32,440 nucleotides of DNA from an uncultured Oscillospiraceae bacterium (lineage in GTDB: Bacteria; Bacillota; Clostridia; Oscillospirales; Oscillospiraceae), in assembly GCA_947626585.1 (NCBI GenBank), contig CANQSU010000013.1, positions 1 through 32,440 of the forward strand, in the 5' to 3' direction. This document shows positions 22,861-31,044 of this stretch, piece by piece. Position numbers and translations under genes: made by a program. The notes under the pieces are model-generated. The model saw only the letters and a list, made by a program, of their open reading frames with translations, searched no databases and had not been told where the DNA came from. Position 1 is the first letter of the stretch; every line of letters starts with the position of its first letter.

Positions 22861-24264
22861 TCAGACGATCTCACCGAAGAGCGCCCAGGTGTTGCTGTCG
22901 GTTATCCGTACGGTTTGGAACGTGCCGACGAGGGACTTGTCCGCCCGGAGCCGCACGAGCCTGCCGCCCGAGGTGCGGGAGGTCAGATATTCCTTCTCCT
23001 CCCCGTCGATGAGGACGCGGGTCGTGGAGCCGATGTAGGAGCGGTGCTTTTCCTCGGAGATCCGGTTCTGAAGCGCCACCAGAGCGTCAAAGCGGCGCTG
23101 CTTTTCCATGCGGGTGAAGGGGTCGGGCATACCGGCCGCCGGAGTACCGGTCCGGGGGGAGAAGATAAAGGTGAAGAGGGCGTCGAATTTGACATCCTCC
23201 ACCAGTTTGAGCGTGTCCTCGAACTCCTCCTCCGTCTCGCCGGGGAAGCCCACGATCACGTCCGAGGTGATGACGATATCGGGCATATGGGAGCGGGCCA
23301 TGCCGATCAGATCGAGATACGATTCCCGCGTGTACCGCCGGTTCATGGCGGACAGGACCCGGTTGGAGCCGGACTGAAAGGGGAGGTGGATGTGACGGGC
23401 ACATTTATCGCATTTCGCCATGGTGGAAAAGAGCTTTTCCCCGGCGTCCTTGGGGTGGCTGGTCATGAAGCGGATGAGAAAGTCGCCGGGGATGGCGTTG
23501 ATCCCGGCTATGAGGTCGGAGAAATCCATCCCGTCGGGCAGGTCCTTGCCGTAAGAGTTGACATTTTGGCCCAAAAGCGTGATGTCCTTATACCCCGCCC
23601 TGACAAGCTCCTCCGCCTCGCGAAGTACGTCCTCCGCTCTGCGGGAGCGCTCCCGGCCCCGGACATAGGGGACGATGCAGTAGGAGCAGAAGTTGTTGCA
23701 GCCGTACATGACGGGCAGCCACGCCTTCACGGCACTGTCCCGGGCGGAGGGAAGGCCCTCGGTGACGCAGCCGTCGGAGGGGGAGGTCTCAAAGATCCGC
23801 TTGCCGCCCTGAAGCTGGCGCAAAAGAAATTCCGGGAAACGCCAAAGCTCGTGGGGACCAAAGACCACCCTGACGTGGCGGTAGGAGTTCTTTATCCTGT
23901 CCGCCATGCCCGGTTCCTGCATCATGCACCCGCAAAGGCAGATGATCTGGCTGGGCTTGGCCTTTTTCGTGTGACTCAGCGCGCCCACATTGCCCAGGAC
24001 CCGCTGCTCGGCGTGTTCACGGACGGCGCAGGTGTTGATGACGATGACGTCGGCCTCATACTCGTCCCGCGTCATCTCATAGCCCATCTTTTTGAGCATC
24101 CCGCGTATCTTCTCGCTGTCAGCCTCGTTTTGCTGACAGCCGTAGGTGTCAACCAGCGCCAGGGGACGTGTCTCGAGACGGGCGTTTATATCCGCCACCC
24201 GCTCCATGATGTCGCTCTGACGGGAAAGCTGATCTTGAGAGATCTCAATTCTTGTGTAGTTCAC
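22861..24264 (-). CDS. miaB: tRNA-2-methylthio-N6-isopentenyladenosine-37 synthase MiaB
   Basis: A 467-residue radical-SAM methylthiotransferase that converts i6A37 to ms2i6A37 in tRNA. The N-terminal UPF0004 domain has its three cluster Cys ('DTYGCQQNEADSE', 'NTCAVREHAEQR', 'CLCGCMMQ'). The radical-SAM Cys are in 'GCNNFCSYCIVPYVRGRE', and a C-terminal TRAM domain ends 'TNTWALFGEIV'-like. The start is the GTG at 24264 with GGAG about 9 bases upstream. The enzyme acts after MiaA, which is encoded at 27521-28444. It is followed by mutS after 119 bases without a strong terminator. Confidence 0.97.
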   Translation of the reverse strand: MNYTRIEISQDQLSRQSDIMERVADINARLETRPLALVDTYGCQQNEADSEKIRGMLKKMGYEMTRDEYEADVIVINTCAVREHAEQRVLGNVGALSHTKKAKPSQIICLCGCMMQEPGMADRIKNSYRHVRVVFGPHELWRFPEFLLRQLQGGKRIFETSPSDGCVTEGLPSARDSAVKAWLPVMYGCNNFCSYCIVPYVRGRERSRRAEDVLREAEELVRAGYKDITLLGQNVNSYGKDLPDGMDFSDLIAGINAIPGDFLIRFMTSHPKDAGEKLFSTMAKCDKCARHIHLPFQSGSNRVLSAMNRRYTRESYLDLIGMARSHMPDIVITSDVIVGFPGETEEEFEDTLKLVEDVKFDALFTFIFSPRTGTPAAGMPDPFTRMEKQRRFDALVALQNRISEEKHRSYIGSTTRVLIDGEEKEYLTSRTSGGRLVRLRADKSLVGTFQTVRITDSNTWALFGEIV

Positions 24265-24442
24265 GTCAAATAACTCCGGATCAATTTTATTTGTAATCGT
24301 ATTTTAACAAAAATAAGTGGAATTTACAAGACATATGATGTATAATAATTTCTAATTATGATCTTCCTTTTGATCCCCGCCTCGGGGGCGGCTCGCCGTG
24401 ACGCGGCGGGAGTAAAGGGTTTACCCCGGCAAGGAGGCACTT

Positions 24443-25498
24443 ATGAAAAATCTGGTAATCGACAAAAAAGCGATCAAGTCGAATCTGGACGCTGTGAAGG
24501 CAAGGGCCAGAGGGGCCCAGATTTGGGCCGATCTCACCGGCGACGCCTTTGGGCTGGGGCTCCTGGCCACGGCAAAGCTCCTCCGGCAGGAGGGCATACG
24601 CACCTTTGCCGTCTCCGACCCCAGGGACGCGCGTGTTCTCCGGGATGCGGGCTTTACCGAGGAGACGCTGATGATGCTCCGCTCTACCGCCGACGAGAAG
24701 GAGCTGAGGGAGCTTATCGACATGAATGTCGTATGCACCGTGGGATCCTACGAGGCCGCCGTGGCCCTCAACGGCATCGCCGAGGAGAAGAAAACAGTGG
24801 TAGAGGTGCAGATTAAAATCGACACAGGCCTTGGCCGGTACGGCTTCATCGCCACGGAGACGGACAAGATCGCCAATATTTACAGGTTCATGTCCAATCT
24901 GGCGGTGGTGGGTGTGTTTTCCAGCTACGCCCAGTCCTGGAAGAGCCGCAAGTCCACCCTGCAGCAGCTGGACACCCTTAAGGACGTGCTGTCCGCGCTC
25001 CACGCCCAGGGCTTTGAGACGGGCATGGCCCACATCTGCGACTCGGCCGCCCTGTTTGCCTACGATTTTGACCTGCTGGATGCCGTCAGGGTCGGCACCG
25101 CCTTTTCGGGTCGTGTGGCCGGAAATGTCGCCCAGGGGCTTACCAGGGTGGGTTACATAGAGGCCGGAATCGAGGAGGTCGGCTGGTTCCCCAAGGGCCA
25201 CCGGGTGGGTTCCATCGTCCTCAAAAAACCGGCGCGCTTAGCGGTGGTGTCCGTGGGCTACTACCACGGCTTCGGCATCAGCCGCCACGAGCAGGGCCAG
25301 AGCCTATGGGATATGATCAGGGCGTGGAGGCGCCGCCCCACAGTGAAGCTGGGCGGTACGAAGCTTCGCGTCGTGGGCGAGGTGGGCATGATGCACACCA
25401 TCCTGGACGTGACCGACATCAAGTGCCGCGTGGGCGACATCGTGACCATGGATGTAGACCCGGTGAACGTGAAGGGACTGCCGAGAATATACAGATGA
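24443..25498 (+). CDS. Alanine-racemase-fold protein lacking the PLP lysine
   Basis: A 351-residue protein with the two-domain alanine racemase architecture. Many Alr landmarks are present: 'QIKIDTGLGRYGF' (including the Lys and Arg of the Alr barrel), 'VGVFSSYA', 'AVRVGTAFSG', the C-terminal 'SVGYYHG' with Tyr, and 'VGEVGMMHTILDVTD'. But the motif that should read KANAYGHG is TGDAFGLG (residues 32-39): the Schiff-base Lys is Thr32 and the next Tyr is Phe. Racemisation by the usual mechanism is therefore not expected. It may bind PLP non-covalently, be regulatory, or use another ligand. AAGGAGG is about 6 bases before ATG 24443. It is upstream of mutL with a weak hairpin between. Confidence 0.85.
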   Translation: MKNLVIDKKAIKSNLDAVKARARGAQIWADLTGDAFGLGLLATAKLLRQEGIRTFAVSDPRDARVLRDAGFTEETLMMLRSTADEKELRELIDMNVVCTVGSYEAAVALNGIAEEKKTVVEVQIKIDTGLGRYGFIATETDKIANIYRFMSNLAVVGVFSSYAQSWKSRKSTLQQLDTLKDVLSALHAQGFETGMAHICDSAALFAYDFDLLDAVRVGTAFSGRVAGNVAQGLTRVGYIEAGIEEVGWFPKGHRVGSIVLKKPARLAVVSVGYYHGFGISRHEQGQSLWDMIRAWRRRPTVKLGGTKLRVVGEVGMMHTILDVTDIKCRVGDIVTMDVDPVNVKGLPRIYR

Positions 25499-25507
25499 TC
25501 CGGGACG

Positions 25508-25532
25508 GGCCGGACGTCCGTCCGGCCTGTTT
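25508..25532 (+). terminator. Weak hairpin between the Alr-like gene and mutL
   Basis: GGCCGGAC-GTCC-GTCCGGCC (25508-25527) followed by TGTTTT. The stem is strong but the T-run is short, so it may only attenuate transcription into mutL. Confidence 0.55.
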
Positions 25533-25559
25533 TCGGTGAACAGAGAGGTTTATACTATT

Positions 25560-27524
25560 ATGCCAAAGATATTTGAAATGCCTCCGCATCTGGCGGATTT
25601 GATCGCCGCCGGCGAGGTGGTGGAGAGGCCCGCCTCCGTGGTCAAGGAACTGGTGGAAAATTCCATAGACGCCGGGGCGAGATCCGTGACCGTGGAGATA
25701 AAATCCGGCGGCATGGCCGAGATCAGGGTCACCGACGACGGCTCCGGAATCGCGCCCGAGGACGTGGAGACGGCTTTCCTGCGGCACGCCACCTCCAAGC
25801 TGCGCACCGAGCGGGATCTGGAGGCCATCGGCACCCTGGGCTTCCGGGGCGAGGCCCTGGCGGCCATCGCCAGTGTGTCGCGCGTTGAACTGGTCACCTG
25901 TGAGCGCGGCAGTGCCGAGGGAACCAGACTCGTACTGGAGGGCGGCGTCAAGAGGTCGAAGACCCCGGTGGGACACCCGGCGGGGACTACCATCTATGTC
26001 CGGGACCTCTTTTTCAACACCCCGGCAAGGCAGAAATTCATGAAAAACGACCGGGCCGAGGGCTCCGCCGTCACCACCGTCATCGTGCGGCTGGCGCTGA
26101 GCCACCCGGAGGTGTCCGTAAAATATATCAGGGAGGGCAAGGAGGAGTACCACACCCCGGGCGACGGCCGGCTCCAATCGGCGGCCTACTGCACCCTGGG
26201 CCGGGAGTTTGCCAAGGGGCTTCTGACGGCGGAAAACAAGGTGGACGGTATGACGGTCAGCGGCTTCGTGTCCACCCCGGCGGCGGCGAGAGGCAACCGG
26301 GCGTGGCAGTTTTTCTTCATAAACGGCAGATTCATAAAATCGAAGCTTTTGCAGGCGGCGGTGGAGCAGGCCTATAAAAACTCCCTGTTCACCGGACGCT
26401 TCCCCGTGTGCCTCATTGATCTGGACATGGGCCTTTCCGCCGTGGACGTGAACGTTCATCCCACCAAGATGGAGGTGCGCTTCGCCGACGAGCGGGCGGT
26501 CTTTGACGCGGTATACTGGGCTGTGCGGGGCGCCCTGGACCGGGAGGATAAGCAGCCCAGGGAGCTGGAGCTTTCCAGAAGCACCGAGGCCGTTTTGAGA
26601 AGCCCCGTGCAGTCGGGGAACATCCCCGGCCACCAGGTCTTTGCCCCGGAGGCGGGAAAGAAAACCCCCGTGTCCGGCGGCTTTCTCATGGGCAGGGCCA
26701 ACGTCAAATCCGGGGATGAGTTTTATAAGCGCGTCACCGCAGATACCTACCGCACCGAGTACGGCGCGCCCAACGCCTTTAAAACGGCCATACGCCCCAG
26801 TGAGGTAGGGCCCCAAGGGACGGCGAAAAAGGCGGAGACGGAGCTTGAGGATTCCGTTACCTTCCGGGACAGCGTCAGCGAGGCACAGACTTTCATCCCC
26901 ATTCCCACGCCCGAGCCGGAGATAAGAACGGCCCCGGAACGGGAGCCCGCCCCCGCCGGACGGGACTGGCGGTATGTGGGCGAGGCGCTGGGGACATACA
27001 TCATCGTGGAGCGGAGCGACAGCATTTTTCTTATCGACAAGCACGCCGCCCACGAGCGGATCCTTTTTGACAAGCTGAAGGATCGGAAATACGAGGTCAC
27101 GAGCCAGATGCTCCTTTCCCCCGTGGTGTGCGATCTGGACGCGGAGACCGCCGGGGTGCTTATGGAGAGCGAGACCATCCTTTCCGAGCTTGGCTTTGAG
27201 ATCTCCGACTTCGGCGGCGGCAGCGTGGCCCTCCGGCAGGTGCCCATCGACATGGACCTTTCAGACCCCGCGGGGATGCTGGAGGAGATCGCGGATAAGC
27301 TCAAGACCGGTGGGCGGCAGGACGTGGAGTCCATGCGGGACAGCCTGCTCCATACCGTAGCCTGCAAGGCCGCCATCAAAGCCGGGAAGCGGACGGACCC
27401 GCGGGAGCTTACGGGTCTTATCGACAAGGTCCTGTCCGGCGCGGTGCGCTACTGTCCCCACGGCCGGCCCGTCAGCCTTGAGCTTACAAAAACCCAGCTT
27501 GACAGGAGCTTCAAGAGAGCATGA
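25560..27524 (+). CDS. mutL: DNA mismatch repair protein MutL (endonuclease type)
   Basis: A 654-residue mismatch-repair ATPase. The N-terminal GHKL domain has 'VVKELVENSIDAGA', 'DDGSGI', 'HATSKL' and 'GFRGEAL'; the transducer region has 'FFFINGRF' and 'DVNVHPTKMEVRF'. A variable linker (about 345-465) precedes the C-terminal endonuclease/dimer domain with 'DKHAAHERILFD' (the DxHAxxE metal motif), 'ACKAAIKAGK' and 'CPHGRP'. This is the self-nicking type used where MutH is absent. The start is ATG 25560 (MPKIFEMP) with AGAGAGGT upstream, not the GTG at 25536. Confidence 0.97.
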   Translation: MPKIFEMPPHLADLIAAGEVVERPASVVKELVENSIDAGARSVTVEIKSGGMAEIRVTDDGSGIAPEDVETAFLRHATSKLRTERDLEAIGTLGFRGEALAAIASVSRVELVTCERGSAEGTRLVLEGGVKRSKTPVGHPAGTTIYVRDLFFNTPARQKFMKNDRAEGSAVTTVIVRLALSHPEVSVKYIREGKEEYHTPGDGRLQSAAYCTLGREFAKGLLTAENKVDGMTVSGFVSTPAAARGNRAWQFFFINGRFIKSKLLQAAVEQAYKNSLFTGRFPVCLIDLDMGLSAVDVNVHPTKMEVRFADERAVFDAVYWAVRGALDREDKQPRELELSRSTEAVLRSPVQSGNIPGHQVFAPEAGKKTPVSGGFLMGRANVKSGDEFYKRVTADTYRTEYGAPNAFKTAIRPSEVGPQGTAKKAETELEDSVTFRDSVSEAQTFIPIPTPEPEIRTAPEREPAPAGRDWRYVGEALGTYIIVERSDSIFLIDKHAAHERILFDKLKDRKYEVTSQMLLSPVVCDLDAETAGVLMESETILSELGFEISDFGGGSVALRQVPIDMDLSDPAGMLEEIADKLKTGGRQDVESMRDSLLHTVACKAAIKAGKRTDPRELTGLIDKVLSGAVRYCPHGRPVSLELTKTQLDRSFKRA

Positions 27525-28444
27525 GCGAAGTCGTTGTGGTCACCGGTCCCACGGCCGCCGGCAAGACCGAGCTTGGCGTCCGTCTGGCGAAGATTCTGAA
27601 CGGCGAGGTGGTCTCCGCCGACTCCATGCAGGTGTACCGGCACATGGACGTGGGCACCGCCAAGCCCACAAGCGGGGAGATGGGCGGCGTTCCACACCAC
27701 ATGATAGACGTGGTCAGTCCCTTTGAGGCCTACTCCGTGTCCCGGTATGTGGAGGACGCCTCGGGCGTGTGTGAGGACATCCTGCGCCGGGGAAAAATGC
27801 CGGTCATCGTGGGCGGCACGGGCCTTTACATCCAGGCCCTTGTCTCGGGCTGGGACTTTGAGAGCGGCCCCGGCGAGGACGGCCTGCGCGGGGAGCTTGA
27901 GACGATGTACGACGAGCTTGGCGGGGAACGGATGCTGGAGGAGCTTTCCAAATCCGACCCGGAACGGGCGAAAAAGCTCCACCCCAACGACAAAAAGCGC
28001 GTCGTCCGGGCCCTGGAGATAGCACGCTCGGGCGGGAGTATCTCGGAGCATGACCGGGAAACCCGGGCCCTGCCCCCCAGGTTCGCGGCAAGATACATCG
28101 TTCTCGGCTTCGCCGACCGGGCGGATCTCTATGAGCGCATCGACAGGCGGGTGGACAGAATGCTGGAGCGGGGACTGGCGGATGAAGTCCGGGGACTTCT
28201 TCGGATGGGCTTGACGCCCCGCCACACCGCCATGCAGGCCATTGGGTACAAGGAGATCTGCGCGGCGCTCTTGGGCGAGTGTACGATGGAGCGGGCCGTA
28301 GAGGCGGTGAAGAGGGAATCCCGGCGCTACGCCAAGAGGCAGATAAGCTGGTGCAAGCGATATCCGGACCGGCTCGATGTGATTTTTGAAAAAGAGCCGG
28401 ATTTTGAAAAAGCTGTGTCTCTTTCGACAAATTTCTTGAATTGA
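27521..28444 (+). CDS. miaA: tRNA dimethylallyltransferase MiaA
   Basis: A 307-residue enzyme that transfers a dimethylallyl group to A37 of tRNAs reading UNN codons, making the substrate for MiaB. It has the P-loop 'GPTAAGKTE' (about residues 8-16), 'SADSMQVYRHMDVGTAKP', 'HHMIDV', 'VGGTGLYIQAL' and the C-terminal 'RQISWCKR'. ATG 27521 overlaps the mutL stop (ATGA), so it is translationally coupled. hfq follows after 80 bases. Confidence 0.97.
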   Translation: MSEVVVVTGPTAAGKTELGVRLAKILNGEVVSADSMQVYRHMDVGTAKPTSGEMGGVPHHMIDVVSPFEAYSVSRYVEDASGVCEDILRRGKMPVIVGGTGLYIQALVSGWDFESGPGEDGLRGELETMYDELGGERMLEELSKSDPERAKKLHPNDKKRVVRALEIARSGGSISEHDRETRALPPRFAARYIVLGFADRADLYERIDRRVDRMLERGLADEVRGLLRMGLTPRHTAMQAIGYKEICAALLGECTMERAVEAVKRESRRYAKRQISWCKRYPDRLDVIFEKEPDFEKAVSLSTNFLN

Positions 28445-28455
28445 CTGGTATAAAC

Positions 28456-28523
28456 TGTAAGTCGCCGGTCTGGAATGACCGAAATATATAAAGCGCGCTA
28501 TGGGCGCGGAAAGGCGGCTTACA
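28456..28523 (+). promoter_or_regulatory. Structured three-way-junction leader immediately before the hfq start codon
   Basis: An 11-bp closing helix TGTAAGTCGCC/GGCGGCTTACA (28456-28466 with 28513-28523, one G-U) encloses GGTC/GACC (28467-28470 with 28477-28480) and CGCGC/GCGCG (28494-28498 with 28504-28508). The hfq ATG starts 1 base after the closing helix, and the likely ribosome binding site GGAAAGG (28508-28514) is partly in it. No T-run follows, so it is not a terminator. It could hide or expose the hfq initiation site. Confidence 0.6.
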
Positions 28524-28524
28524 T

Positions 28525-28794
28525 ATGATAAAGGCGTTAAATATTCAGGATTCCTTTTTAAACGAGGCGAGGAAAAAGCGGGCGCCGCTGACGGTATTTC
28601 TGGTCAACGGTTTTCAGATGAGGGGCTCGGTGTTGGGCTTTGACAGCTTCACGGTGATGCTGGAGAGCGAGGGCAAGCAGCAGATGGTATACAAGCACGC
28701 CATCTCCACCATCGCCCCCGCCAGGACGCTGAACATCCCTGAGCTTGAGGAGGAACCCGAGATCCAGCCGGAGCGGGAACCGGCATACAGATGA
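28525..28794 (+). CDS. hfq: RNA chaperone Hfq
   Basis: An 89-residue Sm-like hexameric RNA chaperone. Sm1 is '[26 protein letters not shown]' and Sm2 is '[12 protein letters not shown]' with the KH RNA-binding residues. The C-terminus is a short acidic tail ('[16 protein letters not shown]'). It follows miaA as in many bacteria, and the start codon sits directly behind a structured RNA element. A terminator lies 7 bases after the stop. Confidence 0.97.
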   Translation: MIKALNIQDSFLNEARKKRAPLTVFLVNGFQMRGSVLGFDSFTVMLESEGKQQMVYKHAISTIAPARTLNIPELEEEPEIQPEREPAYR

Positions 28795-28801
28795 GCTTTT
28801 G

Positions 28802-28829
28802 GCCGGTGGATTTTTCCACCGGCAATTTT
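28802..28829 (+). terminator. Rho-independent terminator of the mutL-miaA-hfq unit
   Basis: GCCGGTGGA/TCCACCGGC (28802-28810 with 28815-28823), a TTTT loop, then AATTTTT. It is a compact strong terminator 7 bases after the hfq stop. Confidence 0.9.
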
Positions 28830-28851
28830 TATATATTCCGTTTTATAATAA

Positions 28852-28880
28852 TAGACAAATCAAAAAAAGTGTGATATAAT
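28852..28880 (+). promoter_or_regulatory. Sigma-A promoter of the division-cluster operon
   Basis: TAGACA at 28852-28857, a 17-base spacer, and TATAAT at 28875-28880. The leader of about 135 bases to the HlyD-like start contains small GC hairpins but no known riboswitch. Confidence 0.75.
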
Positions 28881-29024
28881 CCATAGGTTATTATTGAATC
28901 GGCAGTTAATAAACGCCGATCCGACAACACGGTTTAACGCCGTTTTGCTCGCCGACGCGCGGCGGCCGAAAAACAGGCTTATATTCATATTGTGCGGCTG
29001 TATAGCTGAAAGGGGGCCGGGGCA

Positions 29025-30230
29025 ATGGAGAGAAGCGACGCGATCATCAAGTTCGTGGCGGTGTTCGTTTTTATCGCCATGGCGGCCTACCTTGGCGTCT
29101 CCTTCATATCCAGCTACCGGGACCCGCTGAGGACGGTGACGGCCTCGGGGATGGAGCTTCACGACGGACTTGAGACCTCGGGATACATCGTCAGGGACGA
29201 GCAGCTGATAACCGCCTCCGGCGCCAACGTGGCGGTGACGGTGACCGAGGGGGCGAAGCTGGCCAAGGGAGAGACCGTGGCCGTCCGATATTCCGGTTCC
29301 ACCGCCATGGAGCGGGCCCAGCAAATCAGCGAGATACAGCTGAAGATACGCCAGCTGACCGCGTTAAAAAACGGCGCGAGCGAGGATGAATTGTCCAAAG
29401 AAACCATACTGTCCCTGTCCCGCGCGGTCACCAGCGGGGACCTCGGCACCCTTTACGAAATTGAGCAGGACGTGGATGCCTATATCATCTACGGTACGGC
29501 CCTGGCCACCGGCAATGAGGACGAGGAGATCGCGGCGCTGGAGACCCAGCTCCGCAGCCTCAGCGAGAGCGCCTCGTCAGACACGGGGCGGGTGACCGCG
29601 CCCTTTTCGGGCACCTTCTCCTTCGCCACCGACGGGTTTGAGAGCCTGACGCCCGACGATCTGCGGGAGCTGACGCGCGAACAGTACAGAAACCTTTTTT
29701 CCGAACCCCGCGAGGTGAGCCGGAACGCCGTGGGACGGCTCGTTCGGGGCATCCGGTGGTATTACGCCACCGAGATCGACGAGGACAGCGCCGGAAAGCT
29801 GAGGATCGGCAATAACGCCCACCTGGTGTTCTCCCGCACCTACTCGGCGGATCTGACCATGAGGGTGGAGAGCATCAGCATCCCCGAGGATGGGAAGTGC
29901 GCCGTGGTTTTTTCGTCGGACAAGTATATGCAGGATGTGGCGGCCCTGAGAGGGGCCACGGCGGAGATCGTTTTTGACTCCCTCTCCGGCATCAGCGTCC
30001 CCAAAGAGGCCGTCCACCTGGACACGGTGAAGGACCGGGACGGAAATGAGGAAACAATAACCATCGTATACGTGCTTCAGGGTATTTCCGCCAACGCCGT
30101 ACCGGTGAAGATCATCGCCGAGAGCGGCGATTACTACATGGTAGAGGCCACCTCCGACGGCCTTCGGGTGGGCGATATCATCGTCGTCCGGGCCGAGGAC
30201 CTGTACGACGGCGCCGTGGTGGAGGGATGA
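29025..30230 (+). CDS. HlyD-like single-pass membrane protein
   Basis: A 401-residue protein with a short cytoplasmic N-terminus, one transmembrane helix (about residues 8-27), and a large extracellular part. A lipoyl/barrel-sandwich half ('GYIVRDEQLITASGANVAVTVTEGAKLAKGETVA'), a coiled helix (about 90-180) and a second beta half ('GRVTAPFSGTFSF') give the HlyD/adaptor layout. No transporter partner is next to it. Such genes sit before yggS-sepF-divIVA in related Clostridia as I recall, so a role at the division site or in wall processes is possible but unproven. AAAGGGGG lies about 10 bases before ATG 29025. Confidence 0.82.
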   Translation: MERSDAIIKFVAVFVFIAMAAYLGVSFISSYRDPLRTVTASGMELHDGLETSGYIVRDEQLITASGANVAVTVTEGAKLAKGETVAVRYSGSTAMERAQQISEIQLKIRQLTALKNGASEDELSKETILSLSRAVTSGDLGTLYEIEQDVDAYIIYGTALATGNEDEEIAALETQLRSLSESASSDTGRVTAPFSGTFSFATDGFESLTPDDLRELTREQYRNLFSEPREVSRNAVGRLVRGIRWYYATEIDEDSAGKLRIGNNAHLVFSRTYSADLTMRVESISIPEDGKCAVVFSSDKYMQDVAALRGATAEIVFDSLSGISVPKEAVHLDTVKDRDGNEETITIVYVLQGISANAVPVKIIAESGDYYMVEATSDGLRVGDIIVVRAEDLYDGAVVEG

Positions 30231-30934
30231 GTGTGGAAAAGAGCTTTTCTGAGATTCGCGACAGCGCGAAAAGGATCATCGGGCGGGTGGAGATCGCCGC
30301 CCAAAAAGCCGGACACCCGGTGACCCTGGTGGCGGCCTCGAAGATGAATGATGCCCCGCGTGTCCGGGCGGCCTATGAGGCCGGGGTGCGCTTTTTTGGG
30401 GAGAACCGGGTCCAGGAGCTGGAGGCCAAGCTCAAAGACAACGCCTATGACGGCGCGGCGGTCCATTTCATCGGGCATCTGCAGAAAAACAAAGTGAAAA
30501 ACGTGGTGGGCCGGGTGGATCTCATAGAGTCCGCCGACTCGGCCGAGCTTTTGGAGATCATAGGCAAACGCGCCGTGGAGGCGGGCGTTGTTCAGGATGT
30601 GCTTCTGGAGGTCAATATCGGCGGTGAGGAGACAAAATCCGGCGTGGAGCCGGAAAGAGCCGGTGAGCTTGCGGCCCGGGCGGCGGAGATCCCGGGGATT
30701 TTCGTCCGGGGCCTGATGACGATCCCGCCCGCCGGCGTGGAGCCGGAAAGGACCGTACGATATTTTGAGCAAATGCGAAAGCTTTTTGTTGACATCGGCA
30801 CAAAAAAATACGATAATGTTACTATGAGCATTCTGTCCATGGGAATGAGCGCCGATTTTGAGGAGGCCATTGCCTGCGGGGCCAACATGGTGAGAGTGGG
30901 CTCGGCCATATTCGGCGAGAGACATTATACCTGA
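30227..30934 (+). CDS. yggS: YggS/YlmE-family PLP homeostasis protein
   Basis: A 235-residue single-domain alanine-racemase-like barrel protein that binds PLP and buffers it (COG0325). The PLP Lys is in 'LVAASKMN'; other motifs are 'FGENRVQE', 'HFIGHLQKNK', 'SMGMSADFEEAI' and 'RVGSAIFG'. Unlike the Alr-like protein at 24443, its Lys is intact. ATG 30227 overlaps the HlyD-like stop (ATGA). The place before sepF is conserved in Firmicutes (ylmE-ylmF). Confidence 0.95.
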   Translation: MSVEKSFSEIRDSAKRIIGRVEIAAQKAGHPVTLVAASKMNDAPRVRAAYEAGVRFFGENRVQELEAKLKDNAYDGAAVHFIGHLQKNKVKNVVGRVDLIESADSAELLEIIGKRAVEAGVVQDVLLEVNIGGEETKSGVEPERAGELAARAAEIPGIFVRGLMTIPPAGVEPERTVRYFEQMRKLFVDIGTKKYDNVTMSILSMGMSADFEEAIACGANMVRVGSAIFGERHYT

Positions 30935-31044
30935 AAAAACCGGACTCGTGACGGCCCTTCAGTCCGCCGGGCCTTGCCCACCGGACAGCCCCCTGCGGGG
31001 AGCCTTACAAGGAAGATAATTTAAAATTTTTGGAGGTTGCACAA

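Noticed and set aside
22834..24273. 479-residue plus-strand open frame across miaB
   Set aside because: Antisense shadow of MiaB, which has all its cluster Cys in the other strand.
25419..27053. 544-residue minus-strand open frame across mutL
   Set aside because: Antisense shadow of a clearly conserved gene. High GC and codon bias leave the opposite frame open; no family, no ribosome binding site.
28456..28523. The hfq leader structure as a terminator of miaA
   Set aside because: There is no T-run after the helix, and the start codon of hfq follows at once.
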